NCBI GenBank assembly: GCA_902796285.1 | Contig: CADBOH010000101.1 | Coordinates: 1 to 5,896, forward strand | Reading direction: 5' to 3' | Length of the DNA stretch: 5,896 nucleotides | Source of the DNA: an uncultured Eubacteriales bacterium | Lineage (GTDB): Bacteria > Bacillota > Clostridia > Christensenellales > UBA1242 | Part shown: positions 4,363-5,896 of the stretch, piece by piece | How the letters are laid out: every line of letters starts with the position of its first letter | Position numbering within the stretch: position 1 is the first letter of the stretch | Notes under the pieces: model-generated | What the model was told of the DNA's origin: nothing | Database searches by the model: none | The model's input: the letters and a program-made list of their open reading frames with translations, nothing else | Program-made: the position numbers and the translations under genes

Positions 4363-5542
4363 AAACCCATTGGGTTGGGGTTGTTCTATAAGTTTTAAAC
4401 CAATCGCTATCCTTGAGTTTTATGCTATTGTTTGTGCCTTTAAATGTTACAATGTTATCGTTGCATTCAAATATTATTATTCCATTTAAGGCTCTTGCTT
4501 TTGCGCCATCTGGATTTTTGTATTTTGGATTGCCATTTGATAGTGTTTCACCGGTATCCTCCATATCCATGCAGGAAGTCACAAAAACATTATCTGTATA
4601 TTTTGCAATTCTATCAACCACCGCTTGATATGGGAATGTGTTATCTTTGTCTTTTGTATACTCTACGCTCCCGGCGACACATGTGATTGCAATATATTCT
4701 GGTTGAATTATTGATAAAAGTTTGTCGGTGCTTGACGTGCCTGAGCCATGGTGACCAGCTTTGAAAAGAGTGACTTTTGGCAAAGTGTTGTGCTCAACAA
4801 GTTTTGCTTCACCATCTTTTTCAAGGTCACCTGTAAATAAATAGTGGTTTGTGCCTTGATTGATAATAAAGCAAACTGAATAATTGTTTTCATCACTAGA
4901 TGAGTTTTCGTAATAATAGTTGTATAGAATTTGAAGTGTTATACCGTCCGCAAGTGTATATTCTCTTTTTGCATTGCCTGTATTATTGTAACAATCAAGG
5001 GCAGTATAGTGCTTTGACCCAGCATCCGCCTTGGCGTCGCGTTTTAAAACGTATCTATTGTAAACCTGGGATGTTTTGTCGCTTTTTGGGAAGTCGATAA
5101 TAGTGTCAATATCATAAAGATCAAACAAACTGCTGTTTGTGTTGTCGCCAGCCCAGCACGCAATATGATCTTGATCGGCATGGGTTATTATTGCATATTC
5201 AAGTTTGCCATCTTTTACATATTGGTTAACATATGTTTGAATAGTTGAAACGCTGTTTGTTCGTGAGCCACCATCAACCAAAATATCAGTATCTCCTGCT
5301 TTTATGTAGATGCAGTCACCCGTGTAATTATTGCCAAGTTCTAGAAAGTGAACCGAAAATTGTCCCAGAGCACTAGTTGGAGCAGATTTCTTTTTGTAAA
5401 TCGCAAAGTAGTAATATGCTCCCGCTCCAATAACAATTGCAATTAGTAAAACCGCGATAAAAATTTTCCAGCCGGTTGATAGTTTAGAATACTCTTTGGC
5501 CGCCTTATTAACTTTTGATTTAGTAATAGTTTTTTTAGCCAT
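4361..5542 (-). CDS. Membrane-anchored ComEC-type metallo-beta-lactamase-fold hydrolase
   Basis: The N-terminus is a basic cytosolic stretch (residues 1-26, rich in Lys) followed by one transmembrane helix (about 27-49). There is no cleavage site or lipobox, so the rest is probably tethered outside the membrane. The catalytic domain starts near FSVHFLELGN (62-71). ILVDGGS (87-93) and THADQDHIACW (120-130) give the HxDxDH zinc motif (H121, D123, D125, H126). FTGDLE (236-241) gives D239, and KAGHHGSGTSS (261-271) gives the HHGS motif of the ComEC/Rec2 group. The C-terminal ~90 residues form an extra beta-rich segment. The family includes DNA- and phosphodiester-cleaving domains of competence proteins; the substrate of this stand-alone form is unknown. 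The start has GAGGAGG (5547-5553 on the opposite strand). No other competence gene is in view. Confidence 0.9.
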   Translation of the reverse strand: MAKKTITKSKVNKAAKEYSKLSTGWKIFIAVLLIAIVIGAGAYYYFAIYKKKSAPTSALGQFSVHFLELGNNYTGDCIYIKAGDTDILVDGGSRTNSVSTIQTYVNQYVKDGKLEYAIITHADQDHIACWAGDNTNSSLFDLYDIDTIIDFPKSDKTSQVYNRYVLKRDAKADAGSKHYTALDCYNNTGNAKREYTLADGITLQILYNYYYENSSSDENNYSVCFIINQGTNHYLFTGDLEKDGEAKLVEHNTLPKVTLFKAGHHGSGTSSTDKLLSIIQPEYIAITCVAGSVEYTKDKDNTFPYQAVVDRIAKYTDNVFVTSCMDMEDTGETLSNGNPKYKNPDGAKARALNGIIIFECNDNIVTFKGTNNSIKLKDSDWFKTYRTTPTQWV

Positions 5543-5557
5543 TTTTCCTCCTCAAAA

Positions 5558-5586
5558 AGCATAGCATATTTTGGCGATTAATTCAA
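5558..5586 (-). promoter_or_regulatory. Promoter of the metallo-hydrolase gene
   Basis: Read on the minus strand: TTGAAT (5586-5581), 17 bp, TATGCT (5563-5558), with an extended -10 TGC just before. The predicted start falls at 5553-5551, at or inside the SD, so the leader would be only about 9-11 bases. Confidence 0.6.
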
Positions 5587-5627
5587 GTTTTTTGTTGGCT
5601 TTAAGTAATAATTACGCGCCTTTTTGC

Positions 5628-5657
5628 TTGACACTTTTTTATAAAAAGTGATATTCT
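5628..5657 (+). promoter_or_regulatory. Strong promoter for the edge gene
   Basis: A consensus -35 TTGACA (5628-5633) is followed by an 18-bp spacer and TATTCT (5652-5657). The expected start is near 5664, leaving a leader of about 92 bases before the ATG at 5756. The spacer is occupied by a perfect dyad. Confidence 0.7.
5632..5650. promoter_or_regulatory. Perfect 19-bp dyad in promoter spacer
   Basis: CACTTTTT (5632-5639) and AAAAAGTG (5643-5650) are perfect 8-bp arms around TAT. The dyad overlaps the last two bases of the -35 and fills the spacer up to one base before the -10. This placement suits a repressor operator, or a MerR-type activator site, though MerR promoters usually have a longer 19-20 bp spacer. 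The bound protein is unknown. Confidence 0.5.
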
Positions 5658-5663
5658 ATTTGT

Positions 5664-5755
5664 GTAATGGTGAAAATATAACAAATCAACTAATTTTCGC
5701 ACTAAGCAAGTCGATGACTTAAAGTTGTGTTGTATTATTAGAAAGGGGGAGAAGA
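5664..5755 (+). other. Long leader with possible RNA structure
   Basis: GAAAAT (5672-5677) can pair with ATTTTC (5692-5697), and AAGTC (5708-5712) with GACTT (5716-5720) over a 3-base loop. The first loop holds ACAA and CAAC (in 5681-5690), complementary to GTTG and TTGT (in 5724-5733), so a pseudoknot is possible. It matches no riboswitch class I can name. The SD GGGGGAG (5745-5751) lies downstream of these pairings and is not masked by them. Confidence 0.3.
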
Positions 5756-5896
5756 ATGAAAAAGCTTCGTTTATCACTTATATTGCTACTTGTATTTGCT
5801 GTTCTTGGATATGGGGCTGGCGTTGCAATAGCATATTTTACTGGCAACAAAGTTATTACAGAGGCACTTACTAACACTATTGCGTTTGCAGGCGCA
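5756..5896 (+). CDS. Exported protein, N-terminal part (cut by window edge)
   Basis: Only the first 47 codons are present and the frame stays open to the window end. The ATG follows a strong SD (GGGGGAG, 5745-5751). The product begins with a basic MKKLR, then a long hydrophobic stretch (about residues 6-27), then AYFTGNKVITEALTNTIAFAGA. That makes a signal peptide or membrane anchor. The AYFT…NT…G pattern after the hydrophobic core resembles the N-termini of TasA/camelysin-type proteins processed by the SipW signal peptidase, in which an AYF motif is followed by a TNTFT-like strand. A pilin-like or other surface protein is also possible. It is transcribed divergently from the membrane-anchored hydrolase, so the two may share regulation. 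Function cannot be assigned from this fragment. Confidence 0.8.
   Translation, partial: MKKLRLSLILLLVFAVLGYGAGVAIAYFTGNKVITEALTNTIAFAGA

Noticed and set aside
4413..5100. Plus-strand ORFs (66-80 aa) and a minus-frame ORF inside the metallo-hydrolase gene
   Set aside because: All overlap an intact 393-residue protein with catalytic motifs, and no conserved domain is visible in them.
1..5896. CRISPR array, insertion sequence, toxin-antitoxin or defence operon
   Set aside because: No regularly spaced repeats, transposase motifs, terminal inverted repeats or recognisable defence genes are present.

Overview
The window is AT-rich DNA with dense short operons, strong Shine-Dalgarno (SD) sequences (AGGAGG, GAGGAGG, AAGGAG), compact intrinsic terminators and an encoded tRNA CCA end. 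Its gene content (DegV/FakB, an Rrf2 regulator, a membrane-anchored ComEC-type hydrolase) points to a low-GC Gram-positive, most likely an uncultured member of the Clostridia or a related Bacillota lineage. Every stop codon is TAA or TAG and tryptophan is read from TGG. The rank assignment is inference; nothing here fixes a genus.

Layout, left to right. A small helical hypothetical gene (14-262) ends in a symmetric terminator. A gene-free stretch of about 300 bases follows, carrying competing inverted and direct repeats. It leads into a well-formed promoter and a tRNA-Gly(CCC) (596-669). Only 36 bases later, with no terminator between, comes a 114-residue protein with a possible bacterial PH-like fold (706-1050). 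That gene's terminator runs straight into the SD of a class I SAM methyltransferase (1089-1877). Three single-gene units follow: a DegV/FakB fatty-acid-binding protein (2036-2863), an Rrf2 regulator with an IscR-spaced cysteine triad (2949-3359), and an ADP-ribosylglycohydrolase (3464-4237). The first two end in their own terminators. The third converges on the next gene through a shared bidirectional terminator.

On the minus strand, 4361-5542 encodes a membrane-anchored, probably extracellular metallo-beta-lactamase-fold hydrolase of the ComEC/Rec2 type. It diverges from a gene cut by the right edge (from 5756), whose product starts with a signal peptide. The 213-base divergent region holds opposed promoters, a perfect 19-bp dyad inside the forward promoter spacer, and a potentially folded leader.

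Most genes look like independent housekeeping or accessory units, and I see no assembled defence, mobile or biosynthetic system. The most interesting material is regulatory: the probable Rrf2 autoregulatory operator, the dyad in the 5628-5657 promoter, the tRNA-mRNA co-transcription arrangement with a non-canonical T-loop base, and the repeats upstream of the tRNA.
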